From the NCBI GenBank assembly GCA_003520745.1, contig DOUE01000007.1, forward strand, positions 1-19,379: 19,379 bases of DNA. Reading direction: 5' to 3'. This DNA is from Erysipelotrichaceae bacterium. Its GTDB lineage: Bacteria > Bacillota_I > Bacilli_A > Erysipelotrichales > Erysipelotrichaceae. This document shows positions 1 through 7,900 of the stretch, one piece after another. Under the pieces are notes generated by a model. The model had not been told where the DNA came from and ran no database searches. It was given only the letters and a program-made list of their open reading frames with translations. Position 1 is the stretch's first letter. Each line of letters opens with the position of its first letter. A program made the translations under genes and the position numbers.

Positions 1-21
1 ACGATATTTTAAAGAGCCTTT

Positions 22-1365
22 TTAGTTCTTCACCCCATGGTGGGCGGGGTGTGAATTGTAGTTCAGCGCACTGAACGAGTAGCCCTCATGTTTCGCATAC
101 GTCAGGATGTTCCGCAACGCTTCCAGCGTGCTTTCATGTCCGCTACTGTCATGCATCAGCACGACATAGTTCGCGCGTGTACCGAGTTGTTTCAACACGT
201 AGTTGGTAATGAATTCCGCATCGTGTTTCCCGGCATCCCCCGAGGAAAGGTTCCAGTCGAAGTACTGGATGCCTTTTTCACGGATCGACCGGGTCAGGAT
301 CGTCATGATCCCCGGGTTGAAGTTGCTGACCGTGTTGGAACTGCCGCCCGGGAAGCGGTAGAGCCGCGTCGTTTCGCCGGTCAGGTTTTTGATCCAGGTC
401 TGTTCGGCGTATAGATCCTGGAAGAAGGCTTCCTCCGAAGCATAGATCCTTGAATAGACATGGGAATAGGAATGCATCCCGATGCTGTGGCCTTCACGAT
501 ATGCCCGTTGGATGACTTTGTCGTAGCCCGACTTCTTGTTGATGAAGAAGGTGGCCTTCACGTCGAATTCCGCCAAAAGGTCGAGTAAATCGTCGGTGAG
601 GTAACTGGGACCATCGTCGAAAGTCAGAAAGATCGTCGAGGCGCCATGCGATTTTTTCACATGGATCAATTGGGTGAACGTGGCGGTATTGCCCTTGGAA
701 TCCATTACCGAGAAAGTGAGGGTCTGGTCGCCGACCACGGACGTGTCGATGATCCTGTCCGTTGTGACCAAGGCGCTCAAATCGCCCTCGCACCAGTCGG
801 TGGCCACGATGTTTGGAAGCGGACCGCCTTCAAGAACCGATACTTCGTCAGGTGCGTCGAAGACCGGCGCGTCGATATCGCGCACATGGATTTCACGGAC
901 TTGACTGACGGAATTCCCCGCAAGATCCGCGACATGATATGTGATTTTGCCATCTTCGGAAGTGATTTCGATCGTCGGTGTCAGGTCGCCGTCGACGATA
1001 TCGATTGCGCGTGCGCCTTCATCCGTATAGTCTTGTCCGGGGCAGACATCGGTGATAGTCTTTCCGTTGAGGAGAAGGCTCGGAGGGGTCGTGTCGACGA
1101 CCTTGATTTTCCGCGTGGTCTGCGCGACGATTTCCTTGCCGTCGACCAACAGGTAACGCATGCGGTAGGTCCCGGGTTTTTGAGGGTTCAAGTCGGAAGA
1201 AACCGCGAGTTTCGCCGATTCGCCGCTAAGGAGCGAAACCCCGGGTTCGAGATAGGGTTGACCGGCTTCCATTACGAAAACCGACGGACCGACGATGTGG
1301 ATCCGCTGCGAAGCGCACGATGTGAGAAGGGTGATCATAAGGATGATCAAGATGGATTTTCGCAT
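22..1365 (-). CDS. Lipoprotein with Ig-like (DUF5011-type) repeats and a NodB polysaccharide deacetylase domain
   Basis: A 447-residue surface enzyme predicted to remove acetyl groups from a cell-envelope or extracellular polysaccharide; the substrate is unknown. The N-terminus has a short lysine/arginine patch, a hydrophobic stretch and a lipobox (LLTSC), so it should be lipidated on the cysteine and held outside the membrane. Residues about 25-240 form three successive Ig-like modules of the DUF5011/HYR type, with repeated 'DTTPP' or 'DIDAP' linkers and 'DLAGN' or 'DSKGN' turns. Residues about 243-430 carry the NodB fold: TFDDGP (catalytic Asp and metal-binding Asp), HSYSH (two metal-binding His), RFPGGSS, DWN and LMHDS. 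All expected motifs are present, so the enzyme should be active. It is a single-gene unit behind a terminator. The start is the ATG preceded by GGGAGA. The family assignment is firm. The DUF5011 label and the substrate are inference. Confidence 0.9.
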   Translation of the reverse strand: MRKSILIILMITLLTSCASQRIHIVGPSVFVMEAGQPYLEPGVSLLSGESAKLAVSSDLNPQKPGTYRMRYLLVDGKEIVAQTTRKIKVVDTTPPSLLLNGKTITDVCPGQDYTDEGARAIDIVDGDLTPTIEITSEDGKITYHVADLAGNSVSQVREIHVRDIDAPVFDAPDEVSVLEGGPLPNIVATDWCEGDLSALVTTDRIIDTSVVGDQTLTFSVMDSKGNTATFTQLIHVKKSHGASTIFLTFDDGPSYLTDDLLDLLAEFDVKATFFINKKSGYDKVIQRAYREGHSIGMHSYSHVYSRIYASEEAFFQDLYAEQTWIKNLTGETTRLYRFPGGSSNTVSNFNPGIMTILTRSIREKGIQYFDWNLSSGDAGKHDAEFITNYVLKQLGTRANYVVLMHDSSGHESTLEALRNILTYAKHEGYSFSALNYNSHPAHHGVKN

Positions 1366-1382
1366 GGTATTCTCCCACCCGA

Positions 1383-1391
1383 ATTATATCA
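1383..1391 (-). promoter_or_regulatory. Candidate extended -10 promoter of the deacetylase lipoprotein gene
   Basis: On the minus strand the sequence reads TGATATAAT, a perfect -10 hexamer with the TGN extension, and no good -35 box. Transcription would begin near 1376, leaving a leader of only about 11 nt that starts at the Shine-Dalgarno site. The same ATGATATAAT decamer occurs before mnmA and spx. Confidence 0.4.
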
Positions 1392-1400
1392 TTTCAAGTC

Positions 1401-1426
1401 AAAGAAAAACACGTTTTGAACGTGTT
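1401..1426 (-). terminator. Intrinsic terminator of the MarR/ABC exporter operon
   Basis: In minus-strand RNA a perfect 8-bp stem AACACGTT/AACGTGTT with a 3-nt loop (1408-1426) is followed by a U-rich tract (1401-1409). The stop codon of the upstream gene (1425-1427) overlaps the first bases of the stem. Confidence 0.75.
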
Positions 1427-3248
1427 ATTCTTCGGGGTCGAATTGGCTTTGGTAGAGTTTCGCATAGAACCCGTCGGCTTGGATGAGGGATTCGTGGTTG
1501 CCTTTTTCAACGATGGCGCCATGGTTCATGACCAGGATCAGATCCGCATCGCGGATCGTGGATAAACGGTGTGCGATGATGAAGCTGGTGCGTCCACGCA
1601 TGAGTTTCTCCATCGCTTTCTGGATGAGGACTTCGGTGCGGGTATCGACCGAACTGGTCGCTTCGTCCAGGATCAGGATCGAGGGGTTCGATAGGAAGGC
1701 GCGCGCGATCGTCAGGAGCTGCTTTTGGCCCTGGCTGATATTGGAGCCTTCTTCGTTGATGACCATCTCGTAGCCGTCGGGAAGCGTCCGTACGAAGTGG
1801 TGCGCTTTGGCGGAGTCGGCGGCGTGGATGATTTCATCCATCGTCGCACCCGCACTGCCGAAGGCGATGTTGTCCTTGATGCTGCCGTTGAACAACCAGG
1901 TGTCCTGCAACACCATCCCGAAGGTGTCGCGTAAATCGTTGCGTTTCATCTCGCGGATATCGACGCCGTCGATCTTGATCGCCCCGCCTTTGACGTCGTA
2001 GAAACGCATCAGCAGGTTGATCAAGGTCGTCTTGCCGGCGCCGGTCGGACCGACGATGGCGATCTTCTGTCCCGGTTTGACATCGATGTCGAGGTTTTGG
2101 ATGAAGATGTTCTCGTCGCTGTAGCCGAAGTCCACGTTCTCAAACGACACATGGCCTTGGACGCGTTCCAGTTTGACCGGGGCGTCGCTTTCATTCACTT
2201 CTTCTTCCTCGTCCAGGAACTCGAAGACCCGTTCGGCCGCGGCCACCGTCGATTGAAGCACGTTGGCGATCTGCGCCGTCTGGTTGATCGGCTGGGAGAA
2301 GTTGCGGGTATATTGGATGAACGATTGGATGTCCCCGATGTTGATCTTGCCGTCGACGACCAGATAGCCGCCCAATACGCAGACCGCGACATAGGAGAGG
2401 TTGCCGACGAAGGAAATGATCGGCATCATCATACCCGAGATGAACTCGGCTTTCCAGGTGATCTCCGTCAGTTCGTCGCTGCTCTTGTTGAAGGCTGTGA
2501 TCGCCTGTTCTTCGCCGTTGAACACCTTGACGATGTTGTGGGCGCCGAAATTCTCCTCGATCATCCCGTTCAACGCGCCGAGTTTCGCGGAACGCTGACG
2601 GAAATACTTCTGTCCGAGTTTAACGATGTTCATGATGAGGAAGAGGGAAATCGGTAGGGAGACGATGGAGATCATCGTCATCTGGACGTTGATCGACAGC
2701 ATCATGATCAAGATCCCGATGACCGACGCGACGGACGTTACGACTTGGGTGACGGATTGGTTGAGCGAATTGGCGATGGTGTCGACATCGTTGGTGATGC
2801 GGCTCAAGATATCGCCAAACGGCTCGGTATCGTAGTATTTAAGCGGTAAGGTATTGATTTTATCCGTGATTCTCAATCTTAGGTTAAACGTGATCTTCTG
2901 CGAAACCCCGGACATGACGAAGGATTGGATGTAGGTGAAGGCCGAACTCAGGAAATAGAGCCCGAGCATCAACAGCAACATCCTGCGTACATAGTCCAGG
3001 TCGATCGCCGCCCCCGGGATCTTCATCATGATCGCGATGAACCCTTCGACGATCTTATTGGTGATTTCACCCAGGATTTTCGGGGAGACGATCGAGAAGA
3101 TCGTGCCCAGGATGGCCATCACGATGATGACGATCAACTGTGCCCAATAGGTTTTGGAGAAGAACACCAGTCTCTTCAGCGTACCTTTGAAGTCCTTGGC
3201 CTTCGCACCGCCGTGCATCGCAGCCATCGGGCCGCCTCTCATGCTCAT
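1425..3248 (-). CDS. ABC exporter half-transporter, catalytically competent subunit of a heterodimer
   Basis: A 607-residue protein with an N-terminal type I ABC exporter membrane domain (about six helices, residues 40-330) and a C-terminal nucleotide-binding domain. The ATPase has Walker A GPTGAGKTT, Walker B ILILDEATSSVD with the catalytic Glu, and an intact switch histidine in IIAHRLST. Its signature motif is the divergent ISQGQ rather than LSGGQ. The partner encoded just upstream has the reverse pattern, as in heterodimeric exporters such as TM287/288, LmrCD and BmrCD. Such pumps usually export drugs, lipids or peptides; the substrate here is unknown. The start ATG overlaps the stop of the upstream gene (ATGA) and follows a GGAGG site at 7-nt spacing, so the two are translationally coupled. 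It is the last gene of the MarR-led operon. Confidence 0.92.
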   Translation of the reverse strand: MSMRGGPMAAMHGGAKAKDFKGTLKRLVFFSKTYWAQLIVIIVMAILGTIFSIVSPKILGEITNKIVEGFIAIMMKIPGAAIDLDYVRRMLLLMLGLYFLSSAFTYIQSFVMSGVSQKITFNLRLRITDKINTLPLKYYDTEPFGDILSRITNDVDTIANSLNQSVTQVVTSVASVIGILIMMLSINVQMTMISIVSLPISLFLIMNIVKLGQKYFRQRSAKLGALNGMIEENFGAHNIVKVFNGEEQAITAFNKSSDELTEITWKAEFISGMMMPIISFVGNLSYVAVCVLGGYLVVDGKINIGDIQSFIQYTRNFSQPINQTAQIANVLQSTVAAAERVFEFLDEEEEVNESDAPVKLERVQGHVSFENVDFGYSDENIFIQNLDIDVKPGQKIAIVGPTGAGKTTLINLLMRFYDVKGGAIKIDGVDIREMKRNDLRDTFGMVLQDTWLFNGSIKDNIAFGSAGATMDEIIHAADSAKAHHFVRTLPDGYEMVINEEGSNISQGQKQLLTIARAFLSNPSILILDEATSSVDTRTEVLIQKAMEKLMRGRTSFIIAHRLSTIRDADLILVMNHGAIVEKGNHESLIQADGFYAKLYQSQFDPEE

Positions 3249-4972
3249 GCCAATTCCTCCTTCGTCAACTGCGACGCCGCGATTTCGTAATAGACGGGGC
3301 AGTTTTTCAATAAATCCCGATGCGTGCCGATGCCGGCGATCGATCCGTTTTCAAGGACGACGATCTGGTCGGCCGACATGATCGTACTGACGCGCTGACC
3401 GACGATCAAGACCGTCGCGTCGCTTAGTTTTTCATGGATCGCCTTACGTAGGGCGGAATCCGTCTTAAAGTCCAATGCGGAGAAACTATCGTCGAAGATA
3501 TAGATTTCGGGTTTTTTCACCAACGCCCGTGCGATCGACAAGCGTTGCTTCTGGCCGCCGGAAACGTTGGTCGCGCCTTGCGCGATCAGATAATCATAGC
3601 CGCCTTCTTTTTCAAGGATGAAGTCCTTCGCCTGGGCGATCGACGCCGCATCCTCGAGTTCTTCCTGACTCGCTTCGGGTCTTCCGTATGTCAGGTTCGA
3701 TGCGATCGTCCCCGAGAAAAGGACGCCTTTCTGCGGGATATAGCCGATCTTGTCATGCAGGTCGCTCTGTTTCATGGCGCGGATATCGACGCCGTCGATC
3801 TTGATCGACCCGTCGCAGACATCATAGAAACGCGGGATCAGGTTGACCAAAGTCGATTTCCCGCTGCCCGTCGAACCGATGAACGCGGTGGTTTTGCCCG
3901 GACGGGCGGTGAAGGTGATATCGTGCAGCACATCCTCGTCGGCTTCCGGATAGCGGAAACAGACGTTTTCGAACTTGACTTCACCGATGCCGCGTACGGC
4001 TTGGACCGGTTGGTCGGGATCGATGATCTGCGGTTTCGTGTTCAGAACTTCGGCGATCCGTTTACCGGAGACCGCAGCCCGGGGATACATGATGAAGACC
4101 ATCGACATCATGACGAAGGAGAACAGCATCTGGGTGGCGTATTGAAGGAACGCCATCATGTCGCCGATCAACAGGGAACCCGTGTTGATTTTCTCGGCGC
4201 CGACCCAGACGATCAAAATGGTGGTGAAACTCATGATCAGCATGATCCCCGGCATCATGAAGGACATGATGCGCTGCAGGATCGTATTGTTGTCGCGGAC
4301 CTCGATGTTGACGCCGTTGAATTTGTCGGCTTGCGTGTCTTGCGCGTTGAACGCGCGGATGACGCGGATCCCGGTCAGGTTTTCACGCGCGGTCAGGTTC
4401 AGTTTATCGGTCAGCTTCTGCACCCGTTCGAAACGCGGGGTGACGAAGGTGAAGATCGAGGCGATCATGAAGACCAGCAGGGGGATGACCACCGCGAAGA
4501 TCCACGACATGCTTGAATTCAGCGCGTTGGCTTTCTGGAAGCCGATGATCGCGTACAACGGGGCGGAAACGACCATCCTAAGCATCATCGTGATCATCAT
4601 CTGGACTTGTTGGACGTCGTTGGTGTTGCGGGTGATCAAGGAAGCCGTCGAGTACTTGTCGAACTCGATCAGCGAGAAATTCTCGATCTTCAGGTAGAGG
4701 TCTTTGCGGATCTTGTTGGACAAGCCCGAACCGACGCGCGCCGATAAGAAACTGGTGATGACGGAAATCGTCGCGACCGTCAAGGCGATCGCCAGCATCT
4801 GGAACCCCTTGGTGTAAATGAAGTCGATGTCTTGCTTGACGATGCCGGTATTGATGATGTCGCTCATGTAATCCGGAAGTTCGAGTTCAAGCATCGTCTG
4901 GGTAAAGACGAGCACGACGATGGCGATGACCTGCATCCAATAGAAACGCAGGTAGCTAAATACTTTTTTCAT
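3245..4972 (-). CDS. ABC exporter half-transporter, subunit with degenerate ATPase site
   Basis: A 575-residue half-transporter with an ABC exporter membrane domain in the N-terminal half, then a nucleotide-binding domain with Walker A GSTGSGKST and a canonical signature VSGGQ. Two catalytic positions are changed. Walker B reads IYIFDDSFSALD, with Asp where the catalytic Glu is expected. The switch region reads VGQRVST, with Gln instead of His. Combined with the divergent signature of its partner (1425-3248), this builds one degenerate and one consensus ATP site, the arrangement known for TM287/288-like heterodimers. I chose the ATG at 4972, with AAGGAG upstream, because an extension to 5008 lies inside the end of the MarR gene and lacks a ribosome-binding site. 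It overlaps the MarR gene by 17 nt. Confidence 0.92.
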   Translation of the reverse strand: MKKVFSYLRFYWMQVIAIVVLVFTQTMLELELPDYMSDIINTGIVKQDIDFIYTKGFQMLAIALTVATISVITSFLSARVGSGLSNKIRKDLYLKIENFSLIEFDKYSTASLITRNTNDVQQVQMMITMMLRMVVSAPLYAIIGFQKANALNSSMSWIFAVVIPLLVFMIASIFTFVTPRFERVQKLTDKLNLTARENLTGIRVIRAFNAQDTQADKFNGVNIEVRDNNTILQRIMSFMMPGIMLIMSFTTILIVWVGAEKINTGSLLIGDMMAFLQYATQMLFSFVMMSMVFIMYPRAAVSGKRIAEVLNTKPQIIDPDQPVQAVRGIGEVKFENVCFRYPEADEDVLHDITFTARPGKTTAFIGSTGSGKSTLVNLIPRFYDVCDGSIKIDGVDIRAMKQSDLHDKIGYIPQKGVLFSGTIASNLTYGRPEASQEELEDAASIAQAKDFILEKEGGYDYLIAQGATNVSGGQKQRLSIARALVKKPEIYIFDDSFSALDFKTDSALRKAIHEKLSDATVLIVGQRVSTIMSADQIVVLENGSIAGIGTHRDLLKNCPVYYEIAASQLTKEELA

Positions 4973-5393
4973 CGGGATTCTCCTTGTTGTAGTCGGATAA
5001 GACGGCATTCGCCTTGGATAAGAGGGTAAACAGACTCAGGACTTCTTCCGGGCTGAATGCATCCATCAAAAGTCGGATCCGGTCGGTATAACAACCGAAC
5101 CCGTTCTTGATTTCGCGCACGGGACCTTCCTGCAGGACGATCTTCGTCCGACGCCGGTCGCTGAAGTCGAACTCGCGCCGAATCAGCCCCTTGCTTTCCA
5201 ATTCGTTGAGGATCGGCGTCAAGGCGGGACGCGAGAGATTCAATTCCTTGCTGAGCTCGGACGGGACCAAACTGGTCTCCCCCGACATGTGTCGATGGCC
5301 TAGCACCATCAGCACCATCATTTCGCTGGGACGCAGTTTCGCATCCTTGGGTTTAGGCCGGTTGAGACGGGAGAAACGATGGATCTGGTCCAT
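4956..5393 (-). CDS. MarR-family transcriptional regulator of the ABC exporter operon
   Basis: A winged-helix MarR regulator (about 145 residues from the ATG at 5393). The core shows MarR helices with a recognition region 'LNLSRPALTPILNELESKGLI' (here about residues 60-80), followed by the wing 'FSDRRRTKIVL'. As first gene of an operon with a heterodimeric exporter, it is probably an autorepressor released by a pump substrate. A perfect inverted repeat sits just downstream of the promoter. The start is uncertain. The ATG at 5393 has no Shine-Dalgarno site. A TTG precedes it in frame at 5396. A strong GGAGGTG lies farther upstream, 4 nt before an in-frame CTG at 5423 that would add ten residues (LSQEITLEQL). 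Family assignment is firm; start and ligand are not. Confidence 0.88.
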   Translation of the reverse strand: MDQIHRFSRLNRPKPKDAKLRPSEMMVLMVLGHRHMSGETSLVPSELSKELNLSRPALTPILNELESKGLIRREFDFSDRRRTKIVLQEGPVREIKNGFGCYTDRIRLLMDAFSPEEVLSLFTLLSKANAVLSDYNKENPDEKSI

Positions 5394-5435
5394 CAATTGT
5401 TCAAGCGTGATTTCTTGGGACAGGACACCTCCATA

Positions 5436-5459
5436 AATAGTTAACTAAAATTAACTATT
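5436..5459. promoter_or_regulatory. Putative MarR operator (perfect 9-bp inverted repeat)
   Basis: AATAGTTAA (5436-5444) and TTAACTATT (5451-5459) are perfect inverted copies separated by 6 nt. They lie just after the predicted transcription start of the MarR/exporter operon, where a bound dimer would block transcription. The AT-rich palindrome resembles MarR-family sites; binding by this regulator is inference. Confidence 0.65.
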
Positions 5460-5470
5460 AACATTACCGT

Positions 5471-5498
5471 ATTATACGCCTCTATCACTATCTGTCAA
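5471..5498 (-). promoter_or_regulatory. Sigma-A type promoter of the MarR/exporter operon
   Basis: On the minus strand a perfect TTGACA (5493-5498) is followed after 16 nt by a perfect TATAAT (5471-5476). The start of transcription is predicted near 5464, directly before the inverted repeat. Confidence 0.8.
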
Positions 5499-5508
5499 CC
5501 TAGATGAT

Positions 5509-5532
5509 AAAAAAGGCTGACTTTCGTCAGCC
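5509..5532 (-). terminator. Intrinsic terminator of the DUF1648/ABC operon
   Basis: Minus-strand RNA forms GGCTGAC-GAAA-GTCAGCC, a 7-bp stem with a GAAA tetraloop (5515-5532), followed by six U residues (5509-5514). The TGA stop codon of the permease gene lies inside the 5' arm. Confidence 0.85.
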
Positions 5533-7176
5533 GAGCATACGGGGCATCGCTTTTTCAGCGACTCGTTTGGTGAGATAGACAAGCAGGAAGTCCAGTCCGA
5601 TGAGGATCAGGAAAATCAGAAGGGAGACCCAGCCTTCGGTGGGAAGCTTGCCGATCAGGAAGAAGATGCCGAAGGAGAGACCGGCCGCGGGCACCATCGT
5701 GAACACGGCGTTGAGGTTCTGCTTGACGGCCGAGGTTTCTTGTTCCCACACCAGTTTCGGATGCAGGATATCGACGATCATCCCCAGATAATTCATGAAG
5801 ACGGAAGACAGGACGGAAGCCGCGAACGCGATGAGGGTCAGATTCAAGGGAAGTTTGATGAACCATGCGACCGGTAGGATGAAACAGACGATCCCCAACA
5901 GACTGATGGTCATGCCGCTGAGGACCTTGGCGCTCATCTGGGCGAAATAGGACATCGGGATGTACTTCATGAAGTAGGCGTTCTGGCCTTCCCTGGAAAT
6001 CGCAGTCGGCGTGATCAGGTTCAAACTCGTGATCACCCATCCGAAGGCGGCGCCCCCGGCGAGGATATAGAGCGACAATTGCGGTGTCCCCCAAGGGATG
6101 CTGTCGATGATCTGACGGAGTTCGCTCGTATCGCCCAGTTGCATCGAGAAGGATGCGATCATGATGCCCGGGATCAATACCGCGGAAAGGACGCAGTTCA
6201 TCAGGTAGATCGGCGTACGGAACAAGAGTTTCAGTTCTTTCAGCGTATAGGTGAGGATGACGTTGCCGGAAACGGTCGATTTCGAATAGGCTTTGCCTTT
6301 CAGGCGTTTACGGTTGGCCGAGGTTTCGTTGACGCCGATCGCACCTCTGAAGTACACGATCTGCGCCAGGGCGACAAACGCCGCGGAAGCCAAAACGACG
6401 ATCCCGACATAAATCAAGGTATCCACAAGGGAAATCTTCACCAAGGCTTCGACCGCGAAGCGGATGTTGGGAATGAAGAGATTGAAAACCGAGGTGAGCG
6501 AATTGTTGCCGCGCATCAGCAGGTCGATCAAGACATCCTGCGAGACGGTCGCGGCGGAGCCTGCGAGGAAATTGATGCCCAAGGCCAAACCCAGGGCGAA
6601 AAACATACTCAGGTAATTGAAGAAGTCGCGGTTCTTCGCGAACGGCACCAACCACATGATCGACATGATCAGGATGCTGGCGAAGATCAACGGGACCACC
6701 GGCAACAGGACCAAGACCACCAGCAGGATCGGATAGAAACCGACCGGGGGTTGGACCTTGACGATGTAGGCGGCCAACACGGGCAGTGCGAAGAAGAACA
6801 AGGTGAAATATTCGTAGATGACGGTGACGACGAATTTCGACGCTACGATCACCCAAGGTTGCAAGGGAAGGGCGAGAAGCGTTTCCACGTCCTTGGAGAA
6901 GTAATAGACGGAGGGGACAAGGAAAATCGCGAAGAAGAAGACGGTGATCGAGACGCCCATCAGGAGCAGGGCGACGACGATGCCGGTCTGTTGGATGGGG
7001 GAGAGGATGCCGATCAGATCCTGGGTGAGGAAATACATGCTGGCGATGGAAGGAAGCAGCGCGATGAGTATGAAGACGGGGAGGAATCGGTTCAGCGCGC
7101 TCTTTTTTTGCTTGCCATCGGTCATGCTGAAGGTGTTTTTTAGGTTGACCTTCACCAGGGCGAGGAAGTTATGCAT
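5527..7176 (-). CDS. ABC-2 type transporter permease
   Basis: A 549-residue, very hydrophobic membrane protein with roughly a dozen predicted membrane segments, arranged as two blocks separated by a basic cytosolic loop near residue 290 (ANRKRLKGKAYSK). It belongs to the large ABC-2 style permeases paired with a separate ATPase. The ATPase gene lies directly upstream and overlaps it by 8 nt, so the pair forms one transporter, most likely an exporter. The substrate is unknown. The start ATG lies in the last codons of the ATPase gene; a weak GAGGTCA may serve as ribosome-binding site. The recognisable architecture is a hydrophobic permease; a finer family name would need a profile search. Confidence 0.85.
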   Translation of the reverse strand: MHNFLALVKVNLKNTFSMTDGKQKKSALNRFLPVFILIALLPSIASMYFLTQDLIGILSPIQQTGIVVALLLMGVSITVFFFAIFLVPSVYYFSKDVETLLALPLQPWVIVASKFVVTVIYEYFTLFFFALPVLAAYIVKVQPPVGFYPILLVVLVLLPVVPLIFASILIMSIMWLVPFAKNRDFFNYLSMFFALGLALGINFLAGSAATVSQDVLIDLLMRGNNSLTSVFNLFIPNIRFAVEALVKISLVDTLIYVGIVVLASAAFVALAQIVYFRGAIGVNETSANRKRLKGKAYSKSTVSGNVILTYTLKELKLLFRTPIYLMNCVLSAVLIPGIMIASFSMQLGDTSELRQIIDSIPWGTPQLSLYILAGGAAFGWVITSLNLITPTAISREGQNAYFMKYIPMSYFAQMSAKVLSGMTISLLGIVCFILPVAWFIKLPLNLTLIAFAASVLSSVFMNYLGMIVDILHPKLVWEQETSAVKQNLNAVFTMVPAAGLSFGIFFLIGKLPTEGWVSLLIFLILIGLDFLLVYLTKRVAEKAMPRMLG

Positions 7177-7891
7177 TGCGTGTGACCTCGAGGAAGATCT
7201 CTTCCAGACTCATGTCCACGTAATCTTTCTTCAGGTTCTCAAGGGTTCCGAAATAAAAGATCTTCCCTTTGTTGATGATGGCGACTTTGCTGCACAGTTT
7301 TTCCGCGACTTCCAGGACATGGGTCGAAAAGAAGACGGTTTTGCCTTCACCGGCATGTTTGCGCATCATTTCTTTCAGCGCGAACGCGGATTGGGGATCC
7401 AATCCCGTCAAGGGTTCATCCAGGATCCAGATGTTGGGGCTATGCACCAACACGCCCATGACGACGATCTTCTGGCGCATCCCGTGCGAATAGGACAGGA
7501 TCTTATCGTTCAGAGCGGCCGACATTTCAAACGTTTCGGCCAATCGTTGGATGCGTTCGCGGCGGTCCGCTTCGCTGACGTCATAGATGTCGGCCATGAA
7601 ATTGAGATACTCGATGCCTTTGAGTCGCAGGAAAACATCGGGGTTGTCGGTAACAAGGCCGAATTGGCGCTTCGCTTCGATGGGCTGTTGAACGATGTCG
7701 ATCCCGTTCAGCAAGACCCGACCGGTGTCGGGGGAAAGGATGCCGGTCATCATCTTGATGGTGGTGGTTTTCCCGGCGCCGTTGGGACCGATGAACCCGA
7801 TGATCTCCCCGTCCTGTACGGTCAGGGAAATGTTGTCGACCGCTTTGACTTTGCCTGAGTAGACTTTGGTTACGTTTTCGATTTGAATCAT
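7169..7891 (-). CDS. ABC transporter ATP-binding protein (ABC-2 export type)
   Basis: A 240-residue stand-alone nucleotide-binding subunit. It has Walker A GPNGAGKTT near residue 37, a Q-loop region around FGLVTDNPD, a signature variant YSHGMRQK, Walker B IWILDEPLTGLD with catalytic Glu, and a switch His in FFSTHVLEV. The sequence type is that of DrrA/CcmA-like subunits of drug, peptide or bacteriocin-immunity exporters. The start is the ATG at 7891 with GGAGGAAACC upstream, 9 nt after the stop of the DUF1648 gene. It overlaps the permease gene that follows. Substrate unknown. Confidence 0.92.
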   Translation of the reverse strand: MIQIENVTKVYSGKVKAVDNISLTVQDGEIIGFIGPNGAGKTTTIKMMTGILSPDTGRVLLNGIDIVQQPIEAKRQFGLVTDNPDVFLRLKGIEYLNFMADIYDVSEADRRERIQRLAETFEMSAALNDKILSYSHGMRQKIVVMGVLVHSPNIWILDEPLTGLDPQSAFALKEMMRKHAGEGKTVFFSTHVLEVAEKLCSKVAIINKGKIFYFGTLENLKKDYVDMSLEEIFLEVTRNA

Positions 7892-7900
7892 GGTTTCCTC

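Noticed and set aside
1..21. Possible terminator after the deacetylase gene
   Set aside because: Only 21 bases are available and no stem with a U tract can be formed within the window.
646..1419. A 257-codon plus-strand frame opposite the deacetylase gene
   Set aside because: Antisense shadow of a well-supported lipoprotein gene, with no recognisable motifs.
3545..4516. A 323-codon plus-strand frame opposite the degenerate ABC subunit
   Set aside because: Shadow frame rich in Asp, His and Arg, without a start signal.
3245..5529. Mollicutes genetic code (TGA as Trp)
   Set aside because: TGA acts as the stop for the ABC subunit at 3245 and for the permease at 5527, and the trpS specifier is TGG, so the standard bacterial code fits.
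6079..7143. A 354-codon plus-strand frame opposite the ABC permease, very rich in Asp, Gln and Arg
   Set aside because: The composition is typical of a shadow of hydrophobic codons on the other strand. It has no ribosome-binding site and no domain.
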